Source: Pseudomonadota bacterium
GTDB lineage: Bacteria > Pseudomonadota > Gammaproteobacteria > Steroidobacterales > Steroidobacteraceae
NCBI GenBank assembly: GCA_018240525.1
Contig: JAFEFN010000013.1
Span: 682,001-746,000, forward strand
Direction: 5' to 3'
DNA: 64,000 bases
In this document: one piece after another, positions 43,242-54,070 of the stretch
How the letters are laid out: every line of letters begins with the position of its first letter
Numbering within the stretch: the stretch's first letter is position 1
Position numbers and translations under genes: made by a program
The notes under the pieces: model-generated
The model's input: the letters and a program-made list of their open reading frames with translations, nothing else
Database searches by the model: none
What the model was told of the DNA's origin: nothing

Positions 43242-44480
43242 TCAGCCGCCGCTCTTGGGCGCGTTGTTCGGCTTGGCCGGCTTGGTGGAGACGGGCGTGG
43301 GCGCGGCGGCCGGCACGTCCGGCTTCGGCTCGGCATCCGACATCATCTGCTTGAAGGTGGTCTCGTCCATCGGCAGGTCCGACCTGCCGTCCCAGCTGGA
43401 GTGCGGCGGCAGCACGTTCTGCACGCGCGTAGCCGAGGCCAGCACCTGCTCGAGGCTGGCATCGGTGCCGCTGACCGGCACCGGCACGCCGAGCGGGTCC
43501 CGGCTGAGGGAGGCGACCAGCTTCCAGTCGATCTCCTGCTTGTGCTCCTTCAGGTCCTGCTGCAGCCGCGGCGCGAGGGACTTGCTCAGCAGCTTCTGCT
43601 GGCCTTTCTTCCAGTCGCGCGTGTCGTCCTCGAGCACATCGTAGGGCTGCAGGTAGAGCTGCCCCTCGTGCCAGCCGAGCACGAACGGCTGGTTCACGAC
43701 GCGCACCTGCGTGCCGACCGGGATCATGTTGAAGAACTGCTCGATGTCCTCGGGGTAGAGGCGCATGCAGCCGTGGCTGGAACGCAGGCCCACGCCGGAG
43801 GGCTTGTTGGTGCCGTGGATGAGGTAGCTCGGCCACTCCAGGTAGAAGGCGTACCGGCCGAGGGGATTGTCGGGCCCGGGCCCGATGACCGGCTCGAGGT
43901 CCTCGCCGTTGTCGTGGTGCTCCTTGCGCACCGATACCGGCACGTGCCAGGTCGGGTCCTTTTGCCGGCGGGTGATCTTGGTCACCCCTTCCGGCGTGCG
44001 CCAGCCCATCTTGCCGATGCCGATCGGGTGGGTGAACACGACCTGCTTCTCGCCCTTCTTGGCCGGCGGGAAATAGAAGATGCGCATCGAGGGGATGTTG
44101 ATGACCAGCCCGGTGCGCGGGGCCTCGGGCAGCACGAACTGGGAGGGCACGATCACCTCGGTCCCCTCCCCCGGCAGCCAGGCGTCCACCTTGGGGTTGG
44201 CGCGCACGATCTCCTCGTAGCCGACGTTGAAGCGCCGGGCGACATCCGCCAGCGTGTCCTCCTTGGAGGTGTGCACGACCTGCACCACCCCGACCACGTC
44301 GTCGCCGGGGCTGAGCTCGAAGCGCTGGTTGGCCACCGGCATGGGCAGTTCCGGGGGCGGGGGCGGCGGCGGGGGTGGCGGCGGCGGCGCCTTCTTGTGC
44401 AGGTCGCCGAACAGGGAGCAGCCAGCCAGGGCGGCGCACAGCAGCAGCGCGCCCAGGGCGCGGGAGTGACGGGTCTTCAT
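43242..44480 (-). CDS. L,D-transpeptidase lipoprotein with LysM domain
   Basis: Periplasmic enzyme that makes 3-3 peptidoglycan crosslinks or attaches proteins to peptidoglycan. 412 residues. Lipobox LAGC at about residue 21, an uninterrupted run of about 12 prolines (~33-44), a LysM-like domain (SKEDTLADVARRFNVGYEEIVRANP), and a YkuD catalytic domain with HGTNKPSGVGLRSSHGCMRL (~228-247), whose cysteine is the nucleophile. The C-terminal 150 residues are less conserved. The proline rod may span the distance from the outer membrane. Downstream of the lemA-TPM genes on the same strand. Confidence 0.93.
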   Translation of the reverse strand: MKTRHSRALGALLLCAALAGCSLFGDLHKKAPPPPPPPPPPPPELPMPVANQRFELSPGDDVVGVVQVVHTSKEDTLADVARRFNVGYEEIVRANPKVDAWLPGEGTEVIVPSQFVLPEAPRTGLVINIPSMRIFYFPPAKKGEKQVVFTHPIGIGKMGWRTPEGVTKITRRQKDPTWHVPVSVRKEHHDNGEDLEPVIGPGPDNPLGRYAFYLEWPSYLIHGTNKPSGVGLRSSHGCMRLYPEDIEQFFNMIPVGTQVRVVNQPFVLGWHEGQLYLQPYDVLEDDTRDWKKGQQKLLSKSLAPRLQQDLKEHKQEIDWKLVASLSRDPLGVPVPVSGTDASLEQVLASATRVQNVLPPHSSWDGRSDLPMDETTFKQMMSDAEPKPDVPAAAPTPVSTKPAKPNNAPKSGG

Positions 44481-44529
44481 GGGCGCGAATTATGGCCCAT
44501 CCGGGGCCCCATCGATTGTCGGTGATGCA

Positions 44530-45024
44530 CTACAGCAGGACCGGCTGGTTCGGCAGCTCGTTGTCGCTGCGGCGCGTGCCGGGAAAGTGGCGTCCGAGCA
44601 GGCCGCCGACCCCGACGATCCCCATGATCGAGCCCTCCTCGAAGCGCCCGGCGCGAAAGTGCTGCTCCATCTGCCGGCAGACCGCCTGCCACTCCGCCTG
44701 CGGCACCTGCGAGGCGATGCCGCGGTCGGCGACGATCTCCACGTCGTGGTCGGCCATGAGCACGTAGATGAGGACGCCGTTGTTGTGCGCGGTGTCCCAG
44801 ACACCGAACTGGCCGAACAGCTGCAGCGCCCGCTGCCGCGGCGACAGGCCGCGCCACACCTCCGGCACGTCGAACGCGGTCTCGATGACGAAGCGGATCT
44901 CGCCGCCGTGGCGGCCTTCGCACTCCGCGATGGCCTTCTCGATGGAGTCGCGCACGCGCCGCGGGAAGTGCCGGCGCGTGCTGTAGCGCGTGGTGAAGAC
45001 GTGGCGCAGGATGCGGAAGATCAT
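44530..45024 (-). CDS. TPM-domain protein, short form without signal peptide
   Basis: A 164-residue TPM domain protein. Motifs: ESIEKAIAECEGRHGGEIRFVIE-like start, RALQLFGQFGVWDTAHNNGVLIYVLMADHDVEIVADRG (the TPM core) and HFRAGRFEEGSIMGIVGVGGLL, a hydrophobic C-terminal segment. It follows the longer TPM gene by 12 bases. The LemA-TPM-TPM trio is widely conserved in Proteobacteria with no proven function. Confidence 0.85.
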   Translation of the reverse strand: MIFRILRHVFTTRYSTRRHFPRRVRDSIEKAIAECEGRHGGEIRFVIETAFDVPEVWRGLSPRQRALQLFGQFGVWDTAHNNGVLIYVLMADHDVEIVADRGIASQVPQAEWQAVCRQMEQHFRAGRFEEGSIMGIVGVGGLLGRHFPGTRRSDNELPNQPVLL

Positions 45025-45036
45025 CGGCTCGCCCCC

Positions 45037-45939
45037 CTACCAGCTGCCCGAGGCGCCGCCGCCACTGAACCCGCCGCCGCCGCCGCCGAAGCCACCGCCC
45101 CCGCCGCCGAAGCCGCCCCCGCCAAAGCCGCCACTGAACCCGCCGCCCAGTCCGCCGCCGCGGGTGGTCCAGCCGCTGCCGCCGCCGGCAAAGCCCATCA
45201 GCAGCGTGAACAGGAAGCCGGCGACCGCGGCCAGGCCGGCGAGCGCCAGGGCGTAGCCGCCCAGGTACACCAGGCCTCCGGCACCGACGCCGGTCAGGGC
45301 CGCCCCGAGCGTGCGCCCGAAGATCCGCCGCAGCAGCACCGAGCCGATCAGGACCGCGAACAGCAGCTGCGGGAAGAGGTCCGCGCCGCCGTGGCGGCCC
45401 TGCTGCCAGGCCGGCTCCGGCGGGGGCAGCGGCTCCCCGTCGATGAGCTTGATCATCTGGTCCAGGCCCGAATCGATGCCGGCGTAGTAATTGCCCTCCT
45501 TGAAGGCCGGGCGGATCGTCTCGGAGATGATGCGGTTGGACATCGCATCGGTGAGGACGCCCTCCAGGCCCCGGCCCACCTCGATACGCACGCGCCGGTC
45601 GTTCTTGGCGATGAGCAGCAGCGCCCCATCATCGACCTTCTGGCGGCCGAGCTTCCACTGGTCGACGACCCGGATCGAGTACTGCTCGATCTCCTCCGGC
45701 TGGGTGCTGGGAACGATCAGGACCGCCAGCTGAGTGCCCTTGGCGGCCTCGAACGCCGTCAGCTTCTGCTCGAGCGCGCCCTGCTGCTCGGCGGTGAGCG
45801 TGCCGGTGAGGTCGGTGACGCGCGCGGTGAGCTTGGGGATCGGCTGCAGGCCCTGGGCGGCGGCCGGGAAGGCCGCGCCCAGGAGCCACAGCAGCGCGAA
45901 TCCGGCGAGCAGCGTCGCGCGCGGGAGGCTGCGGATCAT
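45037..45939 (-). CDS. TPM-domain membrane protein with Gly-rich tail (YgcG-like)
   Basis: A 300-residue exported protein: signal peptide (LLAGFALLWLLGAAFPAAAQ), TPM domain (~35-165) with VTDLTGTLTAEQQGALEQKL, DGALLLIAKNDRRVRIEVGRGLEG and RPAFKEGNYYAGI, then two membrane helices (~215-255) and a striking tail of GGGFGGGG/SGG repeats ending ASGSW. The tail is a frequent feature of this family. ATG overlaps the lemA stop by four bases (ATGA). Confidence 0.9.
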   Translation of the reverse strand: MIRSLPRATLLAGFALLWLLGAAFPAAAQGLQPIPKLTARVTDLTGTLTAEQQGALEQKLTAFEAAKGTQLAVLIVPSTQPEEIEQYSIRVVDQWKLGRQKVDDGALLLIAKNDRRVRIEVGRGLEGVLTDAMSNRIISETIRPAFKEGNYYAGIDSGLDQMIKLIDGEPLPPPEPAWQQGRHGGADLFPQLLFAVLIGSVLLRRIFGRTLGAALTGVGAGGLVYLGGYALALAGLAAVAGFLFTLLMGFAGGGSGWTTRGGGLGGGFSGGFGGGGFGGGGGGFGGGGGGFSGGGASGSW

Positions 45940-46577
45940 TGCGTGGCGGGCTGGCCCGAGGGTGCCGGCGCCGGGGTGCCCGGCGTCGAGGTGTCGAAGC
46001 TCACCGTGGGGGCGGTGGAGATCTGCGACTCGTTGGCAACGGTGAAGTTCGGCTTCACCTGGAAGCCGAACATCTTGGCGGTCAGGTTCACCGGGAACTG
46101 GCGCACGGTCACGTTGTAGCTCTGCACTGCCTGGATGTAGCGGTTGCGCGCCACGGTGACCCGGTTCTCCGTCCCCTCGATCTGCGACTGCAGGTCGCGG
46201 AAGTTCTGGTCGGACTTCAGCTGCGGGTAGTTCTCGGTGACCGCGAACAGGCTCTTCAGGGCGCTGGTGAGCTGGTTCTGCGCGGCCTGGTACTTGGCGA
46301 ACAGCTCCGGGTTGTTGAGCACCTCGGGCGTCACCTGGATCGAGCCCACCTTGGCGCGCGCCTCGGTGACGCCGATGAGCACCTTCTGCTCCTGGGCGGC
46401 ATAGCCCTTCACGGTATTCACGAGGTTCGGGATCAGGTCAGCCCGGCGCTGATACTGGTTCACCACTTCCGACCAGGCGGCTTTGACGCTCTCGTCCTGC
46501 TGCTGAAGGTTGTTGTAGCCGCAGCCGGAGAGGAACAGCACCGCGAAGGCCAACAGGCCCACTGACCATGCACGCAT
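45936..46577 (-). CDS. lemA: LemA family lipoprotein
   Basis: A 213-residue helical-bundle protein. MRAWSVGLLAFAVLFLSGC carries a lipobox (LSGC), then GYNNLQQQDESVKAAWSEV and the family signature NQYQRRADLIPNLVNTVKGYAAQE. The C-terminus is Pro/Ser/Thr-rich. ATG 46577 has an AAGGAGAA ribosome site. First gene of a lemA-TPM-TPM-L,D-transpeptidase-small protein run, all on the minus strand. Confidence 0.93.
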   Translation of the reverse strand: MRAWSVGLLAFAVLFLSGCGYNNLQQQDESVKAAWSEVVNQYQRRADLIPNLVNTVKGYAAQEQKVLIGVTEARAKVGSIQVTPEVLNNPELFAKYQAAQNQLTSALKSLFAVTENYPQLKSDQNFRDLQSQIEGTENRVTVARNRYIQAVQSYNVTVRQFPVNLTAKMFGFQVKPNFTVANESQISTAPTVSFDTSTPGTPAPAPSGQPATQ

Positions 46578-46746
46578 CGAGCTTCTCCTTATGATGCCCC
46601 CGCCCCATGCCGGGGGGAGGCGGATTGTCCCACGGTCGAGGAAAGCGCGTCGATTCGCGCCCCTCCCGGGGCGCAAACGGGCGGTTCCGGGCGCCGCAGT
46701 GCAGCAGCAGGCCGCGTTTCAGGGGATGGCGGGCGGTAGCGGACGT

Positions 46747-46775
46747 AAAAAAACCCCAGGCCATGGGCCTGGGGT
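46747..46775 (-). terminator. Rho-independent terminator of the 70-residue protein gene
   Basis: On the minus strand a 10-bp stem (ACCCCAGGCC / GGCCTGGGGT, 46753-46762 with 46766-46775) with a three-base loop is followed by seven T residues (46747-46753). It ends the transcript of the small gene at 46826-47038 and separates it from lemA. Confidence 0.9.
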
Positions 46776-46825
46776 CGGTAAGGGCGGACCTTCGATGAAG
46801 GGAAGGAAGTCCGCCAGGGGATGTG

Positions 46826-47038
46826 TCAGTGCAGTCGTGCCCAGTGCAGGATGCGGATGTCGTCCGAATCCAGGTCAAAACTCTGTGCCAGCAAGGAGCG
46901 CAGCTCGCGGTTCGCGCGCGTTTGCGTCAGCGGCTCGCGCAGCTCCACCACACCACTCCATTCGTTGCCCGGGCCGGGGCTCGGCGCCTTGCCCTTGTGT
47001 GTCACGAAGTGCGTGTAGTACTTGGTAGCCACGGTCAC
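46826..47038 (-). CDS. Small protein of unknown function (70 residues)
   Basis: MTVATKYYTHFVTHKGKAPS begins a 70-residue protein ending in DLDSDDIRILHWARLH. No membrane segment or known motif. It is followed by a strong intrinsic terminator 50 bases downstream, which supports it as a real monocistronic gene. Upstream, 100 bases separate it from divergent greB. I do not recognise the family. Confidence 0.65.
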   Translation of the reverse strand: MTVATKYYTHFVTHKGKAPSPGPGNEWSGVVELREPLTQTRANRELRSLLAQSFDLDSDDIRILHWARLH

Positions 47039-47138
47039 AGGTTAAGACCGCGTGCCCGGCACAGTCCGTGAGACGCTCCACAGAAAGCTCAGGATTGCGG
47101 TACAAGGGAATGCGACATAAATCACAGGATGCGTGCGC

Positions 47139-47660
47139 ATGGGCCGCTTTCGCCCGCCTGAGAAGGCCGGCTCGAAGTACATCACCCCGGAGGGGGCGCA
47201 GCGCCTGCGCGCGGAGCTGGACCAGCTGTGGCGCGAGGAGCGCCCGCGCGTGACCCAGGCCGTGGCCGCGGCGGCCGCGCAGGGGGACCGCTCCGAGAAC
47301 GCCGAGTACACCTACGGCAAGCGGCGCCTGCGCGAGATCGACCGCCGCGTGCGCTTTCTGCGCGCGCGCCTGGACGGCATGGTCGTGGTGGACCAGCCTC
47401 CCGCGGACCCGCGCCGGGTGTTCTTCGGCGCCTGGGTGGAGCTGGAGGACGAGGGCGGCCTGCGGGTGCGCCACCGCCTGGTGGGCCCGGACGAGTTCGA
47501 CCTCGCGCCCGGTTACCTGAGCATGGACTCGCCCCTGGGGCGGGCGCTGATGCGCAGGCGTCTCGACGAGGAATTCAGCGTCGAGACGCCCGCGGGCCTG
47601 CGTACCCTGGTGGTGGTGGGGATCGAGTACCCGCCCCGGCGCTCAGACGGGCGTGGCTAG
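47139..47660 (+). CDS. greB: Transcription elongation factor GreB
   Basis: Rescues backtracked RNA polymerase by stimulating transcript cleavage. 173 residues. N-terminal coiled coil with YITPEGAQRLRAELDQLW and the GDRSENAEYTYGKRRLREIDRR signature, which carries the acidic tip residues; RRLREIDRR is the GreB rather than GreA form. The C-terminal FKBP-like domain follows. ATG 47139 gives the family-like MGRFRPPEKAGSKYIT start; GTG 47133 is two codons upstream. Its stop shares a CTAG with the opposite hss gene. Confidence 0.95.
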   Translation: MGRFRPPEKAGSKYITPEGAQRLRAELDQLWREERPRVTQAVAAAAAQGDRSENAEYTYGKRRLREIDRRVRFLRARLDGMVVVDQPPADPRRVFFGAWVELEDEGGLRVRHRLVGPDEFDLAPGYLSMDSPLGRALMRRRLDEEFSVETPAGLRTLVVVGIEYPPRRSDGRG

Positions 47661-49087
47661 AAGATCACGCGCACGTTCTTGAACTGCCAGGGGTCGCTCT
47701 TGTCGATGTCCTCGGGAAAGAGGCGCTCGCGCTCGTGCAGCGGGGTCCACTCCGTGTACTCGCCGATCACCGGACCCAGGTAGGGCATGCACACCTCCAG
47801 GCAGCGCCGGAAATCCATCTCGTCCGGCTCGACCACACCCATGTTCGGGTTCTCCATCGCCCAGACCATCCCGGCGAGCACCGCCACGCAAACCTGCAGG
47901 CTGGTGGCGTTGTTGTAGGGGGCGAGCTTGCGCGCCTCCTCGATCGACAGCTGCGAGCCGTACCAGTAGGCATTCTTCTTGTGGCCGGCGAGCAGCACGC
48001 CGAGCTCGTCGATGCCGCCGGTGATCTCGTCCATGAGGATGCGCTGCCGCGGCTGCTGCACGTAGTTGTTGCCGGCCAGCTCGTGCACCGACATCACCGC
48101 CGAGTCGCACGGGTGGTAGGCATAGTGCACCGTCGGCCGGTACGCCACCTGCGAGCCCTCGCGCACCGAGTAGTAGTCGGCGATCGAGATCGCCTCGCCG
48201 TGCGTGATGCAGAAGCCGTGGAAGTGCCCGGCCTTGGGCGTCCAGGTACGCACCCGCGTGCCGGCGCCCGGCTGCATCAGGTAGATCGCCGCCAGGCAGC
48301 CGGACTCGTGGCGCTTGCCGTCGCGCGGGAAGTTGCGCTCGTGCGTACCCCAGCCCATCTCGGAGGGTTGCGCGCCCTCGCTGACGAAACCGTCCACCGA
48401 CCAGGTGTTGACGAACTCGCCGGGCAGCTTCGGCTTGTTCGAGACCTGCGTGTCGCGTTCGGCGATGTGCACCACCTTCATGCCGACCTTGCGCGCCAAG
48501 GCACCCCACTCGCCGCGCGTCGCCGGCTTGCCCACCTCCACGCCGACGTCCTTGGCGATGTTCAGAAGCGCCTGCTTGACGAAGTGCGAGACCAGACCGG
48601 GGTTGGCACCGTGCGTGAGCACGGCGGTCGGGAAACGCTGCTCGCCCGAGCGCAGCGCCAGGGCCTCCTCGCGCAGCATGTAGTTGGTGCGCTTGCCGGG
48701 CGGCACGGTCGGATCGGTGTAGCCGCCGGGCCAGGGCTCGATGCAGGTGTCGAGGTACATCGCGCCCTTTTCCCAGCACAGCTTGATGAGGGCGATGCTC
48801 GAGACCTCGACCGAGACGTTCAGCAGGAAGTCGCCCCGTCCCATGAGCGGGCTCAGTACGCGCCGGAAGTTCTCGCGCGTCAGGCGTTCGGTCACGAACT
48901 TGATGCCGTACTTTGCAGCCTCGTCGCTGCCCTTGTCCTCGGCGCTCACGATGGTGATGCGCTCCGGCGCAATACCTATGTGCCGCAAGATCAGGGGCAA
49001 CACTCCCTGACCGATGCTGCCGAAACCCACGATCAGGATGCGGCCGGGGAACTCTACGTGCACTTTGTGTTCGTGATTGTTACTCAT
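47657..49087 (-). CDS. hss: Homospermidine synthase
   Basis: NAD-dependent synthesis of sym-homospermidine from two putrescines. 476 residues, the length of the Blastochloris/Rhodopseudomonas enzyme. Rossmann motif GRILIVGFGSIGQGVLPLIL near residues 15-34, then LTRENFRRVLSPLMGRGDFLLN, LYLDTCIEPW-type TCIEPWPGG and TVHYAYHPCDSA. Related folds include saccharopine dehydrogenase, but length and motifs favour Hss. ATG 49087 (MSNNHEHK) is chosen; the frame upstream is low-complexity Arg-rich and non-coding. Works with the nearby arginine decarboxylase in polyamine synthesis. Confidence 0.93.
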   Translation of the reverse strand: MSNNHEHKVHVEFPGRILIVGFGSIGQGVLPLILRHIGIAPERITIVSAEDKGSDEAAKYGIKFVTERLTRENFRRVLSPLMGRGDFLLNVSVEVSSIALIKLCWEKGAMYLDTCIEPWPGGYTDPTVPPGKRTNYMLREEALALRSGEQRFPTAVLTHGANPGLVSHFVKQALLNIAKDVGVEVGKPATRGEWGALARKVGMKVVHIAERDTQVSNKPKLPGEFVNTWSVDGFVSEGAQPSEMGWGTHERNFPRDGKRHESGCLAAIYLMQPGAGTRVRTWTPKAGHFHGFCITHGEAISIADYYSVREGSQVAYRPTVHYAYHPCDSAVMSVHELAGNNYVQQPRQRILMDEITGGIDELGVLLAGHKKNAYWYGSQLSIEEARKLAPYNNATSLQVCVAVLAGMVWAMENPNMGVVEPDEMDFRRCLEVCMPYLGPVIGEYTEWTPLHERERLFPEDIDKSDPWQFKNVRVIF

Positions 49088-49211
49088 GATGCTCGTCTTT
49101 GTACTCCAGTTGCGCGTCAGCTCGCGCGCTGGCCGGAAGGGTATCAATTCGCGCCGCTGGCGGCGCGCTTTTCCGCGACCCGCTGGCGCAGAAATGCGAC
49201 GTGCGCGGCGG

Positions 49212-49877
49212 TCAGCTCTCGCGCCAGTGCGGCGGGTAGGTGCGCTCGTAGCCCGGCTGCGCTGCAACACGCGCCAGCCAACGGCCGAGTGCGGGGTAGT
49301 TCACCTCCATCGGCATGAAGCGCGAGGAGAGTTGCTGCGCCCGCGGCTTCTCCAACGCGCGCTTGAGCAGCTGTACGCCCGGGAAGAGCACCATGTCGGC
49401 GGCGGAGTAGGCATCGCCGACGATCCAGTCGGTCTTCGACAGCCTGCCCTCGATGGTGCGCGCCTCGCGACCGAGGATGTGCATGGCCTCGGTGATCTCG
49501 TCGGCCGCAAGATCCGCCTTCTCGGAGAACACCGCGCGCGCGATCCGGGTCACGTGCGGCTCGATGTACGCCTGGTACTCGCAGATGACCCGCATGATGG
49601 TGCCGGCCTCCTCGGGCGTGCCGCCGAACATGCGCGGCCGCGGGTACTTGAGGTCGAGGTAGTAGAGGATGGCGAGCGACTCGAAGCACACGTAGTCGCC
49701 ATCCTTGAGCACCGGCACGCGGCCGCGCGGGTTGAGCGCGAGCATCTGCGGGGACTTGTGCTCCTGCTTGGAGAACTGCAGCAGGTGCGACACGTAGGGC
49801 AGCTTCTTGAACTCCAGCGCGAGCAGCACCCGCCAGGCAAACGGACTGCCGCTGCCCCAGAAGACCTCGATTGCCAT
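49212..49877 (-). CDS. Glutathione S-transferase family protein
   Basis: A 221-residue GST. N-terminal thioredoxin-like domain ([20 protein letters not shown]) with the glutathione-binding [26 protein letters not shown] (~48-73), then an all-helical domain with [16 protein letters not shown] (~151-166). The substrate is unknown. Located between hss (same strand) and a divergent sulfurtransferase. A 124-base gap to hss holds a GC hairpin near 49151-49166 without a T-run. Confidence 0.9.
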   Translation of the reverse strand: MAIEVFWGSGSPFAWRVLLALEFKKLPYVSHLLQFSKQEHKSPQMLALNPRGRVPVLKDGDYVCFESLAILYYLDLKYPRPRMFGGTPEEAGTIMRVICEYQAYIEPHVTRIARAVFSEKADLAADEITEAMHILGREARTIEGRLSKTDWIVGDAYSAADMVLFPGVQLLKRALEKPRAQQLSSRFMPMEVNYPALGRWLARVAAQPGYERTYPPHWRES

Positions 49878-49969
49878 CCTGCCCCCGCCGCGTTCGTGCT
49901 CGACTTGATTGTATCGGGAACCGTGCAGGGCAGAAAATGCGGGCCAGACCCCGGCCCGGAGAGCAGCGC

Positions 49970-50830
49970 ATGTTCACGACACTGATCGACGCCCAGGCAC
50001 TGCGCGCCGAACTCGAGAATCCGCAGTGGGCGGTGATCGACTGCCGCTTCGAGCTGCAGCGGCCGGCCTGGGGCGCGGCGGCCTGGGCGGAAGGCCACAT
50101 CCCGCACGCGCAGTACGCAGACCTCGAGCGCGACCTCTCAGCCGCGCGCGCACCCGGCAGCGGGCGTCATCCCCTGCCGCAGCCCCAGGCGCTGGCGCAG
50201 ACCTTCGGGCGCTGGGGGATCGACGCGGGCGTGCAGGTCGTGGCCTACGACCAGGGGCCGGGGATGTATGCGGCTCGCCTGTGGTGGCTGCTGCGCTGGC
50301 TGGGTCATACGCGCGTCGCGGTGCTCGACGGCGGGCTCGCCGCCTGGGTGCGCGCCGGGTTGCCGCTGACCGGCGAGGTGACGGTGCGCCCGCCCCGCCA
50401 CTTCCTCGGGCGCGCGCAGCCGGGCATGGCCGTCACCGGCAGCGAGCTCGCCGCGGCGCTCGGGCGCGGGGAGCTGGAGCGCGGCGAGACCGTGCTGGTG
50501 GATGCGCGCGGGGCCGACCGCTTCGCCGGCGAGAATGAAACGCTCGACCCGGTCGCCGGGCACGTGCCCGGCGCGCGCAACCACCCGTTCACGGGCAACC
50601 AGGGGGCCGACGGGCGCTTCCTGGACGCCGCGGAACTGCGCCGGCGCTGGCAGCAAACGCTGGCGGGGGCGAGCGCCGCCGACCTCGTCGCCATGTGCGG
50701 CTCGGGCGTCACCGCCTGCCACAACCTGCTCGCGCTGGAAGTCGCAGGCCTGCCGGGCGCGCGACTGTACGGCGGGTCGTGGAGCGAGTGGATCGGCGAC
50801 CCGGGACACCCGGTCGCGCGCGGCCGATGA
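49970..50830 (+). CDS. sseA: 3-mercaptopyruvate sulfurtransferase (tandem rhodanese)
   Basis: Moves sulfur from 3-mercaptopyruvate to thiol acceptors. 286 residues, two rhodanese domains. The N-terminal one is inactive ([10 protein letters not shown] in place of a catalytic cysteine); the C-terminal one has the active loop [10 protein letters not shown] with Cys243. CGSGVTA is the mercaptopyruvate type, in contrast with the CRKG-type of thiosulfate sulfurtransferases. Divergent from the GST (92 bases). Confidence 0.88.
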   Translation: MFTTLIDAQALRAELENPQWAVIDCRFELQRPAWGAAAWAEGHIPHAQYADLERDLSAARAPGSGRHPLPQPQALAQTFGRWGIDAGVQVVAYDQGPGMYAARLWWLLRWLGHTRVAVLDGGLAAWVRAGLPLTGEVTVRPPRHFLGRAQPGMAVTGSELAAALGRGELERGETVLVDARGADRFAGENETLDPVAGHVPGARNHPFTGNQGADGRFLDAAELRRRWQQTLAGASAADLVAMCGSGVTACHNLLALEVAGLPGARLYGGSWSEWIGDPGHPVARGR

Positions 50831-50856
50831 ACACTCGTAAAAATCGCGCGCAATTT

Positions 50857-50865
50857 TGATATAAC
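50857..50865 (+). promoter_or_regulatory. Extended -10 promoter directly upstream of speA
   Basis: TGATATAAC fits an extended -10 (TGn followed by TATAAC, matching TATAAT at five of six). It ends six bases before the speA GTG at 50872, so transcription should start at or next to the start codon. No good -35 is visible, as is common for extended -10 promoters. Confidence 0.55.
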
Positions 50866-50871
50866 GCGCGC

Positions 50872-52826
<1,955 letters not shown>

Positions 52827-52851
<25 letters not shown>

Positions 52852-53414
52852 AGGCCGGTGTGGCCCAGCAGCGCGAGCACGCCGAGCACCACGAAGGCGA
52901 GCGCCGCGACGCGATGGACGAGCCGGAGCGGAATGCGGCTGGCGGCCGCGCCGCCCAGGAACACCACCGGCACGTTGGCCAGCAGCATGCCGAGCGTGGT
53001 GCCCGCCACCACCGGAATAAGCGCCTGGTACCTGGCCGCCAAGGCCACGGTCGCCAGCTGCGTCTTGTCGCCGATCTCGGCGAGGAAGAAGGCGATCACG
53101 GTGGTGCCGTAGGCCCCGAATCGCGCGGTCTCGAGGCCTCCTTCCGGGGCCTTGTCGGGGATCAGCATCCAGGCGGCGGTCGCGAAGAACGACAGCGCCA
53201 GCCCCCAGCGGATCACCGCCGGACTGACGTGGGCGGCCAGGAGCGTGCCGACCGCCCCGGCCGCGAAGTGGTTGGCGAGCGTGGCCGTGAGGATGCCCAG
53301 CACCACCGGGACCGGGGCCCGGAAGCGCGCCGCCAGCACCAGCGCCAGCAGCTGTGTCTTGTCGCCGATCTCCGCCAAGGCGACGACACCGGTGGATACG
53401 AGCAGTGCCTCCAT
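52827..53414 (-). CDS. TMEM165/GDT1 (UPF0016) family cation exporter
   Basis: Inner-membrane transporter of the GDT1 family, known for Mn2+/Ca2+ export (MneA in Vibrio). 195 residues, six helices, with two copies of the signature: ALAEIGDKTQLLALVLA (~13-29) and FFLAEIGDKTQLATVALA (~110-126). ATG 53414 (MEALLVSTG) matches the family start; an upstream ATG in frame would add 33 unrelated residues. The last 25 bases overlap speA on the other strand. I looked for a yybP-ykoY manganese riboswitch upstream and found none. Confidence 0.9.
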
Positions 53415-53682
53415 GAAATCCCGTGGTTTGCGTACCGGAAAGCCCGGGAGTAGCATGACACGGGCGTTCGTATCCGTCGTGGATGTCCGCGCCTTGTTGA
53501 ATGTTGACTTCATTTGCCGCCCGCGCCCTTCCGCGTGCGCGAACGCAGGTGCAGGCCCTAGGGCCCCGCACCGTCCCTTGGACGATCGTGTTTCCTGAAG
53601 CCCCAACCTGTGTGACTCACGCGGTACATGCGACCGACACGTGCGGTGCGCCGCTGTCCGCCTTTCCAAGAGAGAGTTCCGG
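53415..53682. other. Divergent intergenic region between the GDT1-family gene and the RRM gene
   Basis: 268 bases that should hold promoters for both flanking genes and the 5' leader of the RRM protein. I see no firm -35/-10 pair, riboswitch core or RNA gene. The 114-base leader region before the RRM start is moderately structured. Confidence 0.4.
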
Positions 53683-53964
53683 ATGACGACGATTTATGTT
53701 GGCAACCTTCCCTTCAACGCCACCGAGCAGGACGTCAAGGCCCTCTTCGAACGCCACGGCACAGTGGAATCGGTGAAGCTCATCAACGATCGCGAGACCG
53801 GCAAGCCGCGCGGCTTCGGCTTCGTGGAGATGTCGCAGGCGGATGCGCAGGGTGCGATCCAGGCGCTCAACGGCTTCCAGATGAACAGCCGTCCGCTGCG
53901 CGTCAACGAGGCGCAGGAGCGCCCGCAGCGCCCGCGCCAGGGCGGCGGCCCCTTCCGCCGCTGA
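53683..53964 (+). CDS. RRM-domain RNA-binding protein
   Basis: A 93-residue single RRM with RNP2 (TIYVGNLPF) and RNP1 (KPRGFGFVEM) intact, including the aromatic residues that stack on RNA, and a short Arg/Gly tail (RPQRPRQGGGPFRR). Bacterial relatives are small cold- or stress-linked RNA-binding proteins. Start 53683 follows an AGAGAG site. An intrinsic terminator lies 30 bases downstream, so it is monocistronic. Confidence 0.95.
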   Translation: MTTIYVGNLPFNATEQDVKALFERHGTVESVKLINDRETGKPRGFGFVEMSQADAQGAIQALNGFQMNSRPLRVNEAQERPQRPRQGGGPFRR

Positions 53965-53993
53965 CCACCGGCGCGATCCCATGCCCATGACCG

Positions 53994-54020
53994 AAAACCC
54001 CGCCCTGCGCGGGGTTTTTT
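53994..54020 (+). terminator. Rho-independent terminator of the RRM gene
   Basis: AAAACCCCGC, five-base loop CCTGC, GCGGGGTTTT then two more T: a 10-bp stem with a six-T tract at 54015-54020, 30 bases after the RRM stop. Confidence 0.95.
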
Positions 54021-54070
54021 AGCACGCCTGCGTGCCGCACACCGGCACCAGGCCGCCAAGGACCACGACC

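Noticed and set aside
49151..49166. GC hairpin (GCGCCGC / GCGGCGC) as terminator for the GST gene
   Set aside because: The loop is only two to four bases and no T-tract follows on the minus strand.
53415..53500. GGGAGTAGC resembling the core of a yybP-ykoY manganese riboswitch near the GDT1-family gene
   Set aside because: It is on the plus strand, opposite to the exporter gene, and the second conserved element (CATACT) is missing on both strands.
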